Below, one piece after another: positions 48,594 to 56,661 of a stretch of DNA of 64,000 bases. Location of the stretch: the NCBI GenBank assembly GCA_035275405.1, contig DATEMU010000004.1, positions 62,001 to 126,000 of the forward strand, written 5' to 3'. The DNA comes from Phycisphaerae bacterium (GTDB taxonomy: Bacteria > Planctomycetota > Phycisphaerae > UBA1845 > UTPLA1). Position 1 is the stretch's first letter. Every line of letters begins with the position of its first letter. The notes beneath the pieces were generated by a model, which had not been told where the DNA came from, did not search any database, and saw only the letters and a program-made list of their open reading frames with translations. The translations under genes and the position numbers were made by a program.

Positions 48594-50123
48594 TCAGAAC
48601 GGCGCGCCTTCGTCTTCCGGACCCCCCATCGGGCCGACATCGGGTATCGCGTCGTAGGATTGGCTCGTATAGGCGCCGCCGTCGTCGAGATAGGCCGGCG
48701 CGGCGTTGTCGAAGCGCGTGAACTCGGGGTTGAAGTGCAGCTCGACGTCGCCGGTCGGGCCGTTGCGCTGCTTGGCGACGATCAATTCCGCCTTGCCTTT
48801 CACTTTGTTGTACTGCTCGGAGAACTCCGCCGAGGCGTTCTTCTTCTTGTGAAGATAGTATTCTTCGCGGTGGAGCAGGATCACCACGTCCGCATCCTGC
48901 TCGATCGCCCCGCTTTCGCGCAGATCGCTCATCCGCGGGCGGTTGCCCTCGCGGCCCTCCACCTGGCGATTGAGCTGGGCCAACGCCACCACGGGGATGT
49001 TTAACTCGCGGGCCAGGGACTTGAGCCCCCTGCTGATCGCCGAGATCTCCTGCTGGCGGTTCTCCTTCGACGCCCGGTCGAACATCAATTGCAGGTAGTC
49101 GACGAAGACGACCTTGATGTCGTGGAGCATCTTGAGCCGCCGGGCCTTGGCCCGCAGCTCCATGACGCTCATTCCCGGCGTATCGTCGATGAACAGCTTG
49201 TAGTTGCGCATGTTGCCGCAGATAAGCTTGAGCTTGGTTTTTTCCGCCTCGCTCAGCTTGCCGTGCCGCAGCCGTTTCAAGTCAAGCTGGGCGTGCGAGC
49301 AGAGCATGCGCTGGGCGATCTGGAGCTTGCTCATTTCCATCGAGAAGAACGCGGCGGGGAGGCTCTCGACGATCCCGATGTACTCCAGCATCGACAGTCC
49401 CAGCGCCGTCTTGCCCATGCTCGGCCGCGCCGCGATGACGACGAAATCCCCGTGCTGCATTCCCCCGAGCATTGAATCGAGCTCGGTGAATCCTGTCGCC
49501 ACTCCGGTCAGGGCGCCTTCCTGCAAGGTCTCGATCTGCCGCATCGTCTCGTCGAGAAAATCGCGGATCGCCACGGCCTGGTTGGAGACGCGCTGCTCGG
49601 TCACTTCGAACAGGTGCTTCTCCGCCGCGTCGAGGATGTGCGACGCCTCCTCCTGGTCGTCGTAGGCGGATTGCAGGATCGTGTGGCTGCATTGAATCAG
49701 ATCTCGCAACAGGCCCTTATCGCGCACGATCCGGGCGTAGTATTCGCTGTTTGCCGCGCTGGGTACCGATTCACACAGATCGACGAGATAGTCGCGGCCG
49801 CCGACCTCTTCGAGGAGGCCGCGCTTGCGCAGCTCGTCCTCCAAAACGATCAGATCGATCGGCTTGTTGACGTCGTACAGGTCGATCAGCGTCTCGAAGA
49901 GCAGGCGATGGTCCGCGCGGTAGAAGCGGCCCGACTGATCCCGCGGGATGATCTGCAGGACCAGGCCGATCGAGTCCCGATCGAGCAGCATCGAGCCCAG
50001 GAGGCTGATCTCCGCCTCCAGGTCCTGCGGCGGGAGCTTGCCCGCGGCGGCGGGATCAGTTGTTCGAACTCCCGGCGTCGGTCGGTTGAGCGCTGGCGTC
50101 GGCGGCGGTGCGATTCTGGTCAT
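48594..50123 (-). CDS. dnaB: Replicative DNA helicase DnaB
   Basis: This 509-residue hexameric helicase unwinds DNA at the replication fork. The N-terminal domain begins PPQDLEAEISLLGSMLLDRD, and the C-terminal RecA-like ATPase has Walker A in VVIAARPSMGKTALGLSM, ALSFFSMEM-type sequence (AAFFSMEMSKLQIAQRML) and Walker B VVFVDYLQLM. The start at 50123 has GGAGG six bases upstream, so the gene overlaps the end of rplI by 68 bases in another frame. No other start codon would avoid the overlap without losing conserved residues. It is the last gene of the operon. Confidence 0.96.
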   Translation of the reverse strand: MTRIAPPPTPALNRPTPGVRTTDPAAAGKLPPQDLEAEISLLGSMLLDRDSIGLVLQIIPRDQSGRFYRADHRLLFETLIDLYDVNKPIDLIVLEDELRKRGLLEEVGGRDYLVDLCESVPSAANSEYYARIVRDKGLLRDLIQCSHTILQSAYDDQEEASHILDAAEKHLFEVTEQRVSNQAVAIRDFLDETMRQIETLQEGALTGVATGFTELDSMLGGMQHGDFVVIAARPSMGKTALGLSMLEYIGIVESLPAAFFSMEMSKLQIAQRMLCSHAQLDLKRLRHGKLSEAEKTKLKLICGNMRNYKLFIDDTPGMSVMELRAKARRLKMLHDIKVVFVDYLQLMFDRASKENRQQEISAISRGLKSLARELNIPVVALAQLNRQVEGREGNRPRMSDLRESGAIEQDADVVILLHREEYYLHKKKNASAEFSEQYNKVKGKAELIVAKQRNGPTGDVELHFNPEFTRFDNAAPAYLDDGGAYTSQSYDAIPDVGPMGGPEDEGAPF

Positions 50124-50613
50124 CCTTGTCCTCCGTTCGCGATCCTTCTTCTTCGCCCTCGCCGAGGGTCTTTTCGGCGACGACCCACACCTTTACCGAT
50201 GCCCGAATATCATCCGACAGGACCACCGGGACTTCGACCGCCCCGACTTCCTTGAGGTTGTGCGACATCTTGATCTGGTCGGCGTGAACGCTGTGGCCCT
50301 CCTGCATGAGCGCGTGGGAGATTTCCCGCGGGCCGACCGAGCCGTACAGGTGGCCGTCGGGCGTGCAGGCGGCGCTGATCGTCACTTCCGCGCCGGCCAG
50401 CCGGTCGGCGGTCTGCTTGAGCAGCGTCTTGATGCGTTCGCGCTCCTGCGCCGCAACTTTCTTGTCTTCCTCGATCGACTTGAGGTTTGCCGAAGTCGGT
50501 TCGAGGGCCAGATGGTGCGGCAGGAGGTAGTTGCGGGCGTATCCGGACGACACCTCGACGATGTCGCCGCAGAGACCCAGCTTGTCGATGTCTTTTCGTA
50601 AGAGCAGTTTCAT
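50056..50613 (-). CDS. rplI: 50S ribosomal protein L9
   Basis: This 185-residue protein starts MKLLLRKDIDKLGLCGDIVE and continues VSSGYARNYLLPHHLA, the L9 signature that binds 23S rRNA. It has the C-terminal domain with YGSVGPREISHAL. An acidic, low-complexity tail of about 35 residues (GEGEEEGSRTEDKDDQNRTA onward) is not part of the usual fold, and most of it overlaps dnaB. I chose the ATG at 50613, eight codons inside a longer open frame, for family fit. It lies 14 bases after rpsR. Confidence 0.94.
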   Translation of the reverse strand: MKLLLRKDIDKLGLCGDIVEVSSGYARNYLLPHHLALEPTSANLKSIEEDKKVAAQERERIKTLLKQTADRLAGAEVTISAACTPDGHLYGSVGPREISHALMQEGHSVHADQIKMSHNLKEVGAVEVPVVLSDDIRASVKVWVVAEKTLGEGEEEGSRTEDKDDQNRTAADASAQPTDAGSSNN

Positions 50614-50627
50614 AGTATCTATCGCTC

Positions 50628-50909
50628 CTATCCGCAAAACGGCATCAAGCCGATAAACCGCGCCCGCTTAATCGCCCGGCAACTGGAGCGCTGATGGTGC
50701 GCACAGTTTCCGCTGCGCTTGCGCGAAAAATGTTTGCCCTGGTTGCTGACCAATTTCTGCAACGACGCGAGATCCTTGTAGTCGATCTCGTCGATCTTTT
50801 CACGGCAGAAGCGGCACTTGGCAACCTCGCGGGTGCGCAGGCGCTTCTGCTGCTTTTTCTTGTCGAATTTCTTGTCCTTCTTCCGAAATCCAAATCCGAA
50901 TCCTGACAT
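50628..50909 (-). CDS. rpsR: 30S ribosomal protein S18
   Basis: This 93-residue protein has the S18 core: CRFCREKIDEIDYKDLASLQ, then GKHFSRKRSGNCAHHQR and AIKRARFIGLMP. The Cys pair together with the later Cys and His make a zinc-type S18. A basic N-terminal extension (GFGFRKKDKKFDKKKQQKRL) is longer than usual, and the C-terminus has extra Cys residues. It lies 27 bases downstream of ssb and binds S6 in the ribosome, encoded two genes upstream. Confidence 0.94.
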   Translation of the reverse strand: MSGFGFGFRKKDKKFDKKKQQKRLRTREVAKCRFCREKIDEIDYKDLASLQKLVSNQGKHFSRKRSGNCAHHQRSSCRAIKRARFIGLMPFCG

Positions 50910-50936
50910 AATCTACCTCTCTGGGCCAATCGTCCT

Positions 50937-51395
50937 TTAGAACGGAATATCCTCGCCCGCAGGCGCCACTTCCTCAACCGGCGGCATCTCATCCATACCG
51001 CCACCCCTCGCCGGCTCGGCAGGGCGCCCGGGCGGAGGTCCGCCGGGTCCGCGCTGCCCCCCGGAGGGGGCGCCGATGAATTGAAAATTCTCCACGACCA
51101 CGTAGAGCTTGCTTCTTTTTTCCCCTTCCTTGCCTTGCCATTGGTCGTACTTGAGACGACCCTCGACCATCAACGGCTTTCCCTTGTTCATATACTGGTT
51201 CAGCGTCTCAGCCTGCCTTCCATACGCACGCATGTCGACGAAACAAACATCTTCGCGCGATTGCCCATCCTGGCCTTTCCATTTTCGATTGATGGCCATG
51301 CCGAATTCGCAGACCGGTGTATTGCTCGGCAGGTACGAGAGCTGCGGATCGCGCGTCAAATTGCCCGCCAGGATCACCTTATTGAAATTCGCCAT
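50937..51395 (-). CDS. ssb: Single-stranded DNA-binding protein
   Basis: This 152-residue protein has the OB fold of SSB: MANFNKVILAGNLTRDPQLS, then VCFVDMRAYGRQAETLNQYM and GKPLMVEGRLKYDQWQGKEG. The C-terminal third is Gly/Pro-rich and ends in EEVAPAGEDIPF, the acidic tip that recruits repair and replication partners. Its place between rpsF and rpsR matches the conserved rpsF-ssb-rpsR order. Confidence 0.96.
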   Translation of the reverse strand: MANFNKVILAGNLTRDPQLSYLPSNTPVCEFGMAINRKWKGQDGQSREDVCFVDMRAYGRQAETLNQYMNKGKPLMVEGRLKYDQWQGKEGEKRSKLYVVVENFQFIGAPSGGQRGPGGPPPGRPAEPARGGGMDEMPPVEEVAPAGEDIPF

Positions 51396-51447
51396 GGTCC
51401 ATTCCTTTCACGCGCCTGGCATCAAGTGCTCGGCCGCACGAAGCTCC

Positions 51448-51936
51448 TTATCTCTCGATCTCGTCGGGAAGATCGGCCACCGCCACCGCCGACACGGCGT
51501 CCAGGTCCTCCACCGGGGGGAGGGCCTCCGGGCCTTCACCCGGCGCGCCGAACCGACCGCGACCGGCCGCGCTCCACTCATCGCCGCGGGACAGCGTCTT
51601 GGGCGGCGCGGCAGCGGCCATCGCCTTCTCCACGTCCTCCGGCGTCAATCGATCCCGTCGAATCACCAGCACGCGCACCAGCTTCTCGCTGAGCTGCACG
51701 TCCCGCTCGATGCCCGTGATCTTATCCGGTTCGGCCTCGAAATAGGCGAGCACGTACAGACCGCGCTTGTGGAGGCCGATCGAGTAGGCGAGTTTTCGAT
51801 CATCCCACTTCTTCAGTCCCAGCACCTTGGCCGAGGCGCGATCCAGAACTCTCCGCACTTCGGCCTCCGCCGCCGGCCAGTCCGTTGCCAGGGCCGCATC
51901 CATCAGAAACATCGCTTCGTAACTCTTCACGTTCAA
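51448..51936 (-). CDS. rpsF: 30S ribosomal protein S6
   Basis: This 162-residue protein starts MNVKSYEAMFLMDAALATDW and has the S6 core with KVLGLKKWDDRKLAYSIGLH and KRGLYVLAYFEAEPDKI. It is longer than the usual 95-135 residues because of a Pro/Ala/Glu-rich C-terminal extension (GRFGAPGEGPEALPPVEDLD). S6 pairs with S18 on the small subunit. The gene lies 13 bases after pth and 52 before ssb. Confidence 0.92.
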   Translation of the reverse strand: MNVKSYEAMFLMDAALATDWPAAEAEVRRVLDRASAKVLGLKKWDDRKLAYSIGLHKRGLYVLAYFEAEPDKITGIERDVQLSEKLVRVLVIRRDRLTPEDVEKAMAAAAPPKTLSRGDEWSAAGRGRFGAPGEGPEALPPVEDLDAVSAVAVADLPDEIER

Positions 51937-51949
51937 TTCTCCCTGTACT

Positions 51950-52528
51950 TTACTGTTCGTCCGCGTCTTCCGCCCGGTTCGTGCGATTCATGGCCGCGTG
52001 GATCCCGTCGTTCAACCAGCATTCCACCGCTTCAGCCGCCTTTGGAATCATCGCTTCCGCGACCGGCGCCTCGCTCTCGGCAAACGTCCCGAGCACATAA
52101 TCCGCCACGTCGCCCCGGGCCGGTCGGCCGATTCCCAATCGCAGCCGGGCGATTTCCTGCGTGCCCAGGCAGCGCAGGACGTCATCCAAACCCTTCTGTC
52201 CGCCCGCTGATCCGCTGCCACGCATCCGCAGCCTGCCCAACGGCAGGTCCACGTCATCCGAGACGATCAGCACATCCACCGGCGAACACTGATAAAACTG
52301 CACGGCGGCCACGACGCTCTTGCCGCTCAAATTCATAAAAGTCGTCGGCCGCAGCAAGCACACCCGTTCGCCCGCCGCCAGACCTTCGGCGACGAGGCCG
52401 GAGAACTTCTCCCGCCAGGTCCCCAGTTGCCAGCGCTCGCACAATTGCTCCGCCACACGGTAGCCGACATTGTGCCTCGTCCGGGCATACTGCCGTCCCG
52501 GATTTCCCAAGCCGACGATCAGTTTCAT
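51950..52528 (-). CDS. pth: Peptidyl-tRNA hydrolase
   Basis: This 192-residue enzyme frees peptides from dropped-off peptidyl-tRNA. The start [20 protein letters not shown] contains the conserved Asn and the catalytic His of RHNVG. Other signatures are [35 protein letters not shown] (catalytic Asp) and [10 protein letters not shown]. Its ATG overlaps the stop of the upstream L25 gene by four bases, which couples their translation. Confidence 0.96.
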   Translation of the reverse strand: MKLIVGLGNPGRQYARTRHNVGYRVAEQLCERWQLGTWREKFSGLVAEGLAAGERVCLLRPTTFMNLSGKSVVAAVQFYQCSPVDVLIVSDDVDLPLGRLRMRGSGSAGGQKGLDDVLRCLGTQEIARLRLGIGRPARGDVADYVLGTFAESEAPVAEAMIPKAAEAVECWLNDGIHAAMNRTNRAEDADEQ

Positions 52529-53208
52529 TCCTTCGCCGCTTTGGCCGGTTTTTCCTTTTCAGCGCCTTCGGCGCCTTCCTCTTCAATCTTGCCCTTGGCG
52601 ATGACCTCCGGCTCCGCCGCGCCTTCCACGGGCGCCGCCGCCTCGGTCGAGACCTCCGCCTGCACCTGCGGCACCCGGCAGGTCGCCACGACCGTCTCGG
52701 GATCGTTGACGGCGCGAATGCCGGCATCCAATTTGAGGTCCTTGACGTAGAGCACCTGATTGAGCGCAAGATCGGCGACGCTCACACGGATGTTCTCCGG
52801 AATGTTCGTCACCAGACACTCGACTTCCAGTTCCATCAGGTCCTGCCGCAACTGGCCGCCCTCGGCCGCGCCCTTCGGCGTGCCGCGAAGCTCCAGGGTC
52901 ACGTGGACCTTGACGGTCTCATTCAAATCCACGCGGGCCAGGTCGAGGTGGACCAACTCGGCGCCCAAATGGTCGTATTGCGCGTCTTTAATCAAGCACG
53001 GCTGGACCTTGCCCTGCACGTCGAGGTTTACCAGGTGCGCCCCGTGCGAAATTTGTAACTCCACGTCGCGCATCTCCAGGGCCACGGCGAGCGGATCCTG
53101 CTTATGACCGTACACGATGGCGGGCAACTTGCCCTTGCGCCGCAGACGCGCCGCCGCGCGCGATCCGGCCGCCTGCCTCGACTCTGCCTTGATGGTGGGA
53201 ATCTCCAT
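52525..53208 (-). CDS. rplY: 50S ribosomal protein L25 (general stress protein Ctc type)
   Basis: This 227-residue protein has the L25 N-domain that binds 5S rRNA ([20 protein letters not shown]) and a C-terminal beta domain ([34 protein letters not shown]). An acidic Ala/Glu/Lys tail ends it. I chose the ATG at 53208 for family fit; the open frame extends further upstream only as antisense-like sequence into the prs gene. It lies 10 bases after prs and overlaps pth. Confidence 0.93.
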   Translation of the reverse strand: MEIPTIKAESRQAAGSRAAARLRRKGKLPAIVYGHKQDPLAVALEMRDVELQISHGAHLVNLDVQGKVQPCLIKDAQYDHLGAELVHLDLARVDLNETVKVHVTLELRGTPKGAAEGGQLRQDLMELEVECLVTNIPENIRVSVADLALNQVLYVKDLKLDAGIRAVNDPETVVATCRVPQVQAEVSTEAAAPVEGAAEPEVIAKGKIEEEGAEGAEKEKPAKAAKE

Positions 53209-53218
53209 GAAATCGTCC

Positions 53219-54184
53219 TCACGAATTAAACAGACTGCTGACCGATCGATGTTTGTGGATCCGCGCGATGGCCTCGCCAAAAATGTCCGCCACGCTGAGC
53301 AGGACGAGATTCGGCAGGCTCTTGCGGGCCTCGTTGGACATTGGAATGGTGTCGGCGACGACAATTTCCGTGAACGGCGCCGCCGCCAGCCGCTCCAGGG
53401 CCGGCCCCGCGAACACCGCGTGAGTCGCCGCCCCGCGAACGCTCCGGGCCCCCCGGTCCATGACCAGCCGCGCCGCCTCGCAGACCGTCCCGGCGGTCGC
53501 GATCATGTCGTCGATCATGACGACATCGCGGCCTTCCACCTCGCCGATGATGTTGTACATGATCGCCGTGCTGCCGCTGGTGCGCCGCTTGTCGATCACC
53601 GCCAGATCGCACCCGACCTTCTCCGCGTACATGCGGGCCCGTTTGACGTTGCCGACGTCGGGGCTGACAAAGGTCACGTTCTTGAAATCCAGATTTTGAA
53701 AGTGCTTGGTAAACGCCGGCTCGGCCTGCAAATGGTCCACGGGGATATCGAAGAAGCCCTGAATCTGCGCCGCGTGCAGGTCCATCGTCAGGACGCGATC
53801 GGCCCCCGCCTCGCGGATCAGGTTGCTGACCAGCTTGGCCGTAATGGGCACGCGCCCCTCGTCCTTGCGATCCTGCCGCGCGTAACCGAAGTACGGCAGT
53901 ACCGCCGTGATCCGCCGCGCCGACGCCCGCCGCAGGCAGTCCATGAATACGAGCATTTCGAGGAGATTGTCGTTCACCGGCCGGCAGGTCGGCTGAATCA
54001 CGAACACATCGCGCCCGCGGACGTCGTCGTTCAGCTTGACGAACAATTCGCCGTCGGGAAACGTCTCGGCATGCGCCCGGCCGGGACGGATCTCCAAGTA
54101 ATTGCAGATCGCGTCCGTGAGCGCGGGGTTGCCCCGCCCGCTGAAGACTTTTAATTCGCCGTCGGGTTGATTGTGCATCATCAT
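53219..54184 (-). CDS. prs: Ribose-phosphate pyrophosphokinase (PRPP synthetase)
   Basis: This 321-residue enzyme makes PRPP from ribose 5-phosphate and ATP for nucleotide, His and Trp synthesis. All family motifs are canonical: FPDGELFVKLNDDVRGRDVF, LPYFGYARQDRKDEGRVPIT, VLTMDLHAAQIQGFFDIPVD and VVMIDDMIATAGT. The ATG at 54184 overlaps the glmU-like stop by four bases and has GGAGG upstream; two further ATG codons follow at once. The frame is open further upstream but that part is antisense-like. It is the housekeeping copy next to the divergent one at 11343. Confidence 0.95.
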   Translation of the reverse strand: MMMHNQPDGELKVFSGRGNPALTDAICNYLEIRPGRAHAETFPDGELFVKLNDDVRGRDVFVIQPTCRPVNDNLLEMLVFMDCLRRASARRITAVLPYFGYARQDRKDEGRVPITAKLVSNLIREAGADRVLTMDLHAAQIQGFFDIPVDHLQAEPAFTKHFQNLDFKNVTFVSPDVGNVKRARMYAEKVGCDLAVIDKRRTSGSTAIMYNIIGEVEGRDVVMIDDMIATAGTVCEAARLVMDRGARSVRGAATHAVFAGPALERLAAAPFTEIVVADTIPMSNEARKSLPNLVLLSVADIFGEAIARIHKHRSVSSLFNS

Positions 54185-55260
54185 GACGCCCCTCCGACAA
54201 TGGAACTCTGCGCGGGCGGCCGCCGGACCACCTGCACCGTTCGCTTGGCCGGCGCGTTCGAAATAGGCCGCGCCCCCCCCACCGTGTCCAGCGCCGAGAG
54301 CGCGCCCGGGCCCACCCGCGCGCCATCGTTCACCACCGCGCCGTTCGCGACGTACGCGAAAGGTCCGACCGTGCATCCCGCGCCGATGCGGGCATTGCCT
54401 TCCAGAAAGCAAAAAGGCTTGATGACCGTCTCTGACCCAATGGCAACGCGGCTGTCAATCCACGTATTCACCGGATCGACGATCGTCACGCCCCGCTCCA
54501 TCCACGCGTCCTGGATGCGCCGCTGCATCAGCCGCGCGACCTCGGCCAGATCGGCCCGCGAGTTGATGCCCGTCGCGTCCTGCGCGGGCACACTCGTACT
54601 CGCCCGAACCGTTCTTCCCGACGAGCGCAGGATCGAGAGGACGTCCGTGATGTAATATTCGCCCTTGGCGTTGTTCGGCGTGACCTGCGAAAGGGCGTCA
54701 AACATCGCCGTCGCATCGAAACAGTAATAGCTGGGATTGACTTCGCGAATTTCCAACTGCTCCGGCGTGCAATCCCGGTGCTCGACGATCCCGGCGAAGG
54801 AGCCGTCCTTATCGCGGAGGATTCGTCCGTAACTCGTCGGATCCTGCAGCACCGTCGTCGCCAGCGAGGCCGTCGCGCCGGTGGCGCGATGGCTGCCGAC
54901 CAGCGTCCGCAGCGTTTCCGCGCGGATCATCGGCATGTCGCCGGCGATCACAACGCAGTCGCCCTCGAAGCCCGCCAGGGAATCCTCGCACATCAGCACC
55001 GCGTGGCCCGTACCTTTTTGCTCCGTTTGTTCGACAAAGGAAACGCCCGGCTCGGCGCCGAACGCCGCAATGACCGATTCCTTCCCAAAGCCCACGACGA
55101 CGTAGCACTGCTCAATCCCCGCCTGGCGGCAGGCATCCAGAACGTACGCCAGCATCGGCTGTCCGCAGATCTCATGCATGACCTTCGGCAGGTCGGACTT
55201 CATCCGCGTCGACCGCCCCGCCGCGAGGACGATCGCGACCAGGCCGCGGGACGATGGCAT
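54181..55260 (-). CDS. GlmU-like N-acetylglucosamine-1-phosphate uridyltransferase with shortened beta-helix
   Basis: This 359-residue protein has the nucleotidyltransferase domain of GlmU: VAIVLAAGRSTRMKSDLPKV, EQTEQKGTGHAVLM, CVVIAGDMPMI and NSRADLAEVARLMQRR. The left-handed beta-helix then runs only about four hexapeptide turns (SRVAIGSETVIKPFCFLEGN, ARIGAGCTVGPFAYVANGAV) and stops some 95 residues short of full GlmU. The acetyltransferase active-site region is missing, so it probably makes UDP-GlcNAc from a ready-acetylated substrate or needs a partner. I chose the ATG at 55260. It opens the operon. Confidence 0.86.
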   Translation of the reverse strand: MPSSRGLVAIVLAAGRSTRMKSDLPKVMHEICGQPMLAYVLDACRQAGIEQCYVVVGFGKESVIAAFGAEPGVSFVEQTEQKGTGHAVLMCEDSLAGFEGDCVVIAGDMPMIRAETLRTLVGSHRATGATASLATTVLQDPTSYGRILRDKDGSFAGIVEHRDCTPEQLEIREVNPSYYCFDATAMFDALSQVTPNNAKGEYYITDVLSILRSSGRTVRASTSVPAQDATGINSRADLAEVARLMQRRIQDAWMERGVTIVDPVNTWIDSRVAIGSETVIKPFCFLEGNARIGAGCTVGPFAYVANGAVVNDGARVGPGALSALDTVGGARPISNAPAKRTVQVVRRPPAQSSIVGGAS

Positions 55261-55306
55261 TTTGCTTTGCGAATCTGAAGCCACTGGCGATTTCCCGGCA
55301 AAAAAA

Positions 55307-55377
55307 CTACCCGGCGAGGACTCGAACCTCGACAAACAGGACCAAAACCTGTTGTGCTACCATTACACTACCGGGTA
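55307..55377 (-). tRNA. tRNA-Gln (anticodon UUG)
   Basis: Read on the minus strand, acceptor arms TACCCGG and CCGGGTA pair perfectly, with a weak T-A first pair typical of tRNA-Gln and a G discriminator. The anticodon arm ACAGG/CCTGT holds TTTTGGT with anticodon TTG. The T arm has TTCGAGT. CCA is not encoded. A run of T follows directly, which may help end the transcript. It lies 46 bases upstream of the glmU-like gene on the same strand. Confidence 0.96.
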
Positions 55378-55852
55378 ATGGTGTAGCGTTATTTTCGCCA
55401 AACGGCAGCGTCTTAGGCTCGGTCGTCACTTCGACCGGACAAAAGCTTGGCCCACCGGGGCCAGATTGGACGCGGCATCGATTGGGTCCACTCCCGAGGC
55501 TAGAGCACCGGGCCGCGTGCCACGATGCCCTCAGACCGCCGCCGCACTTTGGCGCCATCGGCCGGCCTCTTGGGGAGAGACATTCTCGCATTCGATCAAT
55601 TGAATGCGGTCGGGAAGCGTAACCGGACTGGAACGGGGTGTCAACGCCCTTCAGCGAACCGTCGAAACGGCCCCCATAACAGCATTCTTCACAGCGTCCG
55701 AGAAACGCCCAGGAATAAGCCCCGCCGCCCCCACCCCGGCATCTTCGGCTCCCTTAATCCTTTGCCAAGAGCAGCCGCGTATTGGATATCAATAGTACCG
55801 TCCGCCCGAATACCGGAGGCGGGCGGCTCGTGTCCATCACGAGAACGCTTCA
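55378..55852. other. Intergenic gap with no gene recognised
   Basis: About 475 bases separate tRNA-Gln from the calcium-repeat lipoprotein gene. The frames crossing it lack ribosome sites and family sequence. An inverted pair GCATTC/GAATGC lies near 55588-55607. The promoters for the tRNA (minus) and the lipoprotein gene (plus) should lie here. Confidence 0.45.
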
Positions 55853-56527
55853 ATGAAACTTCGCGTACATCCATTGTGCCGTATTCCTTCGATGGTGATT
55901 CTAGTCGCCGCCCTCGCCCTTCTGCCGGCGATGAGCGGTTGCAGCACCGAGGTGCTGAACGCCATGTTTGACTCCGGCGTTCTTTCTCAGAATTTTCCCG
56001 GCCAGACCGTTCCCCCGATCAGCGAAGCCGACCTGGCGGCCATGACCGACAGCGACGGCGACGGGATCCCGGACGATTTTGATGAATGGCCGGACGACCC
56101 CGACCACGACGGTGACGGTGTGACCGACGGTTCGGATGGCGATTGGGACGCCGACGGTGTTCCGAACTGGGAGGATCCCGACGCCCTTGCGCAGGACGCC
56201 GACGGCGATGGCATCCCCGATCTCTTTGACGAATATCCCCTGGATGATGACGCCAACGGCAACGGCGTGCCCGACGGTGAGGAAAACGACGCCGATGGCG
56301 ACGGCACGCCCGACGCCTACGACACCTATCCCGACACCGCCGACGCGAACGGCAACGGCGTCCTGGACGGTCTGGAAAACGACTACGACGGCGACGGTCT
56401 CGCCGACGCCAACGACAATTACCCCGATCAGGACGACGCCAACGACAACGGCCTGCCCGACGGCTTCGATCCGTCCTACGACAACGACGCCGAGTATATC
56501 GGTCCGGTGGATGGAGAGTTGAATTAG
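55853..56527 (+). CDS. Lipoprotein made mostly of thrombospondin type-3-like calcium repeats
   Basis: This 224-residue protein has a lipoprotein signal peptide (MVILVAALALLPAMSGC) whose Cys at about residue 30 would be lipidated. From about residue 65 to the end it is almost only acidic calcium repeats such as DSDGDGIPDDFDEWPDDPDH and DANGNGVPDGEENDADGDGT, about eight units. It has no head domain and no DAACGTC tail. It looks like a bare stalk, perhaps a spacer or calcium store at the outer face of a membrane. The ribosome site is weak. Confidence 0.75.
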   Translation: MKLRVHPLCRIPSMVILVAALALLPAMSGCSTEVLNAMFDSGVLSQNFPGQTVPPISEADLAAMTDSDGDGIPDDFDEWPDDPDHDGDGVTDGSDGDWDADGVPNWEDPDALAQDADGDGIPDLFDEYPLDDDANGNGVPDGEENDADGDGTPDAYDTYPDTADANGNGVLDGLENDYDGDGLADANDNYPDQDDANDNGLPDGFDPSYDNDAEYIGPVDGELN

Positions 56528-56661
56528 GTCATCGCCCTGTGATGCCCCGGCCGCCTCGCGCCTTACGCGATCAAGACACAGAGAGGGCGAGGCACCGGCC
56601 GAGCCACGACCGCAAGACGGGTCTCCGTTTACGCGGAATCACATGACTACCTAAACAGGTC

